Of a DNA stretch of 5,885 bases, positions 5,185 to 5,885 are shown piece by piece. The translations under genes were made by a program, and so were the position numbers. The notes under the pieces are model-generated. The model saw nothing but the letters and a program-made list of their open reading frames with translations. It did not search any database and was not told the DNA's origin. The stretch is from Gammaproteobacteria bacterium. Lineage in GTDB: Bacteria > Pseudomonadota > Gammaproteobacteria > Eutrophobiales > Eutrophobiaceae. Within the stretch, counting starts at the first letter, position 1. Every line of letters starts with the position of its first letter. The stretch lies in assembly GCA_004356415.1 (NCBI GenBank), contig SMWN01000128.1:1-5885 (forward strand). The letters run 5' to 3'.

Positions 5185-5885
5185 ATGAAACTATTTCAAA
5201 CTATTTTAGCAATGCTTGCTTCATTTACTATAACAACCACTGTCATGGCAGGAGAGTTTTCTGCTGAACTAGACAGTGTCATTCAAGGGACACATCGTGA
5301 TGACAAGAATGTCGCAAGAGACGTTTATCGTCATCCAAAAGAAACATTAATGCTTTTCGACCTGCAATCAGACATGAAAGTCCTGGAGATATTGCCCGGC
5401 CGTGGTTGGTATACCGAGATACTTGCACCCTTGCTGAAAGATAAAGGTGAATTGACCGTTGCCAGCTTCGGTGACACACATCCAACCAAATATTTACGAA
5501 ACATTCACATCGACTTCATGAAGAAGATGAATGCAGATACCGATACCTACGGCAAAGTAACAACAGTTGTGTTCAATAAAGCGGGCTACCTGGCAGAAAT
5601 TCCGGATAATTCGATGGACATTGTCGTGACCTTCAGAAATACACACAACTGGATCAGGTTCGGTGGTGTTGAAGAAATCTACGCAGCGTTTAATCGTGTC
5701 CTGAAACCGGGTGGCATTTTAGGTGTTGTTCAGCATCGGGCGAATGCGGGGAGTGAAACCAAAGCCAGTGCTGAAAAAGGCTACGTTCCGGAATCATATT
5801 TGATCAATATGGTGGAAGATGTGGGGTTTAAGTTAGTTAAGAAATCTGATATTAATGAGAATCTGACAGACAGCAAAGATTATCC
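5185..5885 (+). CDS. Exported class I methyltransferase-fold protein (COG4798 type), 3' end cut off
   Basis: The frame is open from ATG 5185 to the window end, giving 233 codons. The first 22 residues form a signal peptide: MKLF, a hydrophobic core (ILAMLASFTI) and a cleavage site VMA|GE. The mature part resembles predicted periplasmic methyltransferases: a motif I loop VLEILPGRGWYTE (66-78), the characteristic FRNTHNW (150-156), RVLKPGG (171-177) and DVGFKLV (212-218). By family length about 30-50 residues are probably missing. The substrate is unknown. S-adenosylmethionine is not expected in the periplasm, so the protein may use another ligand or have lost catalysis. It sits directly behind msrB with a coupled start, tying it to the redox-repair block. 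Confidence is high for export and fold, low for any reaction. Confidence 0.85.
   Translation, partial: MKLFQTILAMLASFTITTTVMAGEFSAELDSVIQGTHRDDKNVARDVYRHPKETLMLFDLQSDMKVLEILPGRGWYTEILAPLLKDKGELTVASFGDTHPTKYLRNIHIDFMKKMNADTDTYGKVTTVVFNKAGYLAEIPDNSMDIVVTFRNTHNWIRFGGVEEIYAAFNRVLKPGGILGVVQHRANAGSETKASAEKGYVPESYLINMVEDVGFKLVKKSDINENLTDSKDY

Noticed and set aside
1..5885. CRISPR array, tRNA, rRNA or E. coli-type Chi octamer
   Set aside because: No regularly spaced repeats, no cloverleaf or rRNA-like segments, and no GCTGGTGG or its complement were seen on reading through.

Overview
The window looks like a chromosomal stretch of a gammaproteobacterium or close relative with moderate GC (judged by eye, not counted). 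Pointers are an AddB-like/UvrD-like repair pair of the kind found in beta- and gammaproteobacteria, and REP-like palindromes ending in ATGACG that are common in such genomes. The species cannot be named from the sequence.

Left block (1-2953, minus strand): a complete 922-residue AddB-like protein with a C-terminal Fe-S PD-(D/E)XK nuclease domain, followed with overlapping stop and start codons by the N-terminus of a UvrD/AddA-type helicase that runs off the window. Together they look like a two-subunit helicase-nuclease for processing double-strand breaks.

Middle gap (2954-3287): no convincing gene. It holds an 18-bp inverted repeat (17/18 matches) whose arms bound a 223-bp segment. Inside that segment are two REP-like palindromes in opposite orientation, and a 10-bp tandem duplication carrying the Shine-Dalgarno sequence follows it.

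Right block (3288-5885, plus strand): egtD (histidine trimethylation, first step of ergothioneine synthesis), a small GIY-YIG nuclease gene tightly bracketed by two inverted, nearly identical 28-nt palindromes, msrB (methionine-R-sulfoxide reductase), and the start of an exported methyltransferase-fold protein of the COG4798 type. Without the bracketed nuclease cassette, egtD and msrB would be roughly 70 nt apart. This suggests a thiol/redox-protection operon into which a palindrome-GIY-YIG-palindrome cassette was inserted. The last gene begins directly after the msrB stop, with its ribosome binding site inside msrB.

The best candidate for something little described is the GIY-YIG cassette with its paired palindromes, together with the gene-less palindrome pair of the same layout upstream of egtD. 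The parallel with REP elements and their REP-associated transposases is my inference, not a demonstrated mechanism.
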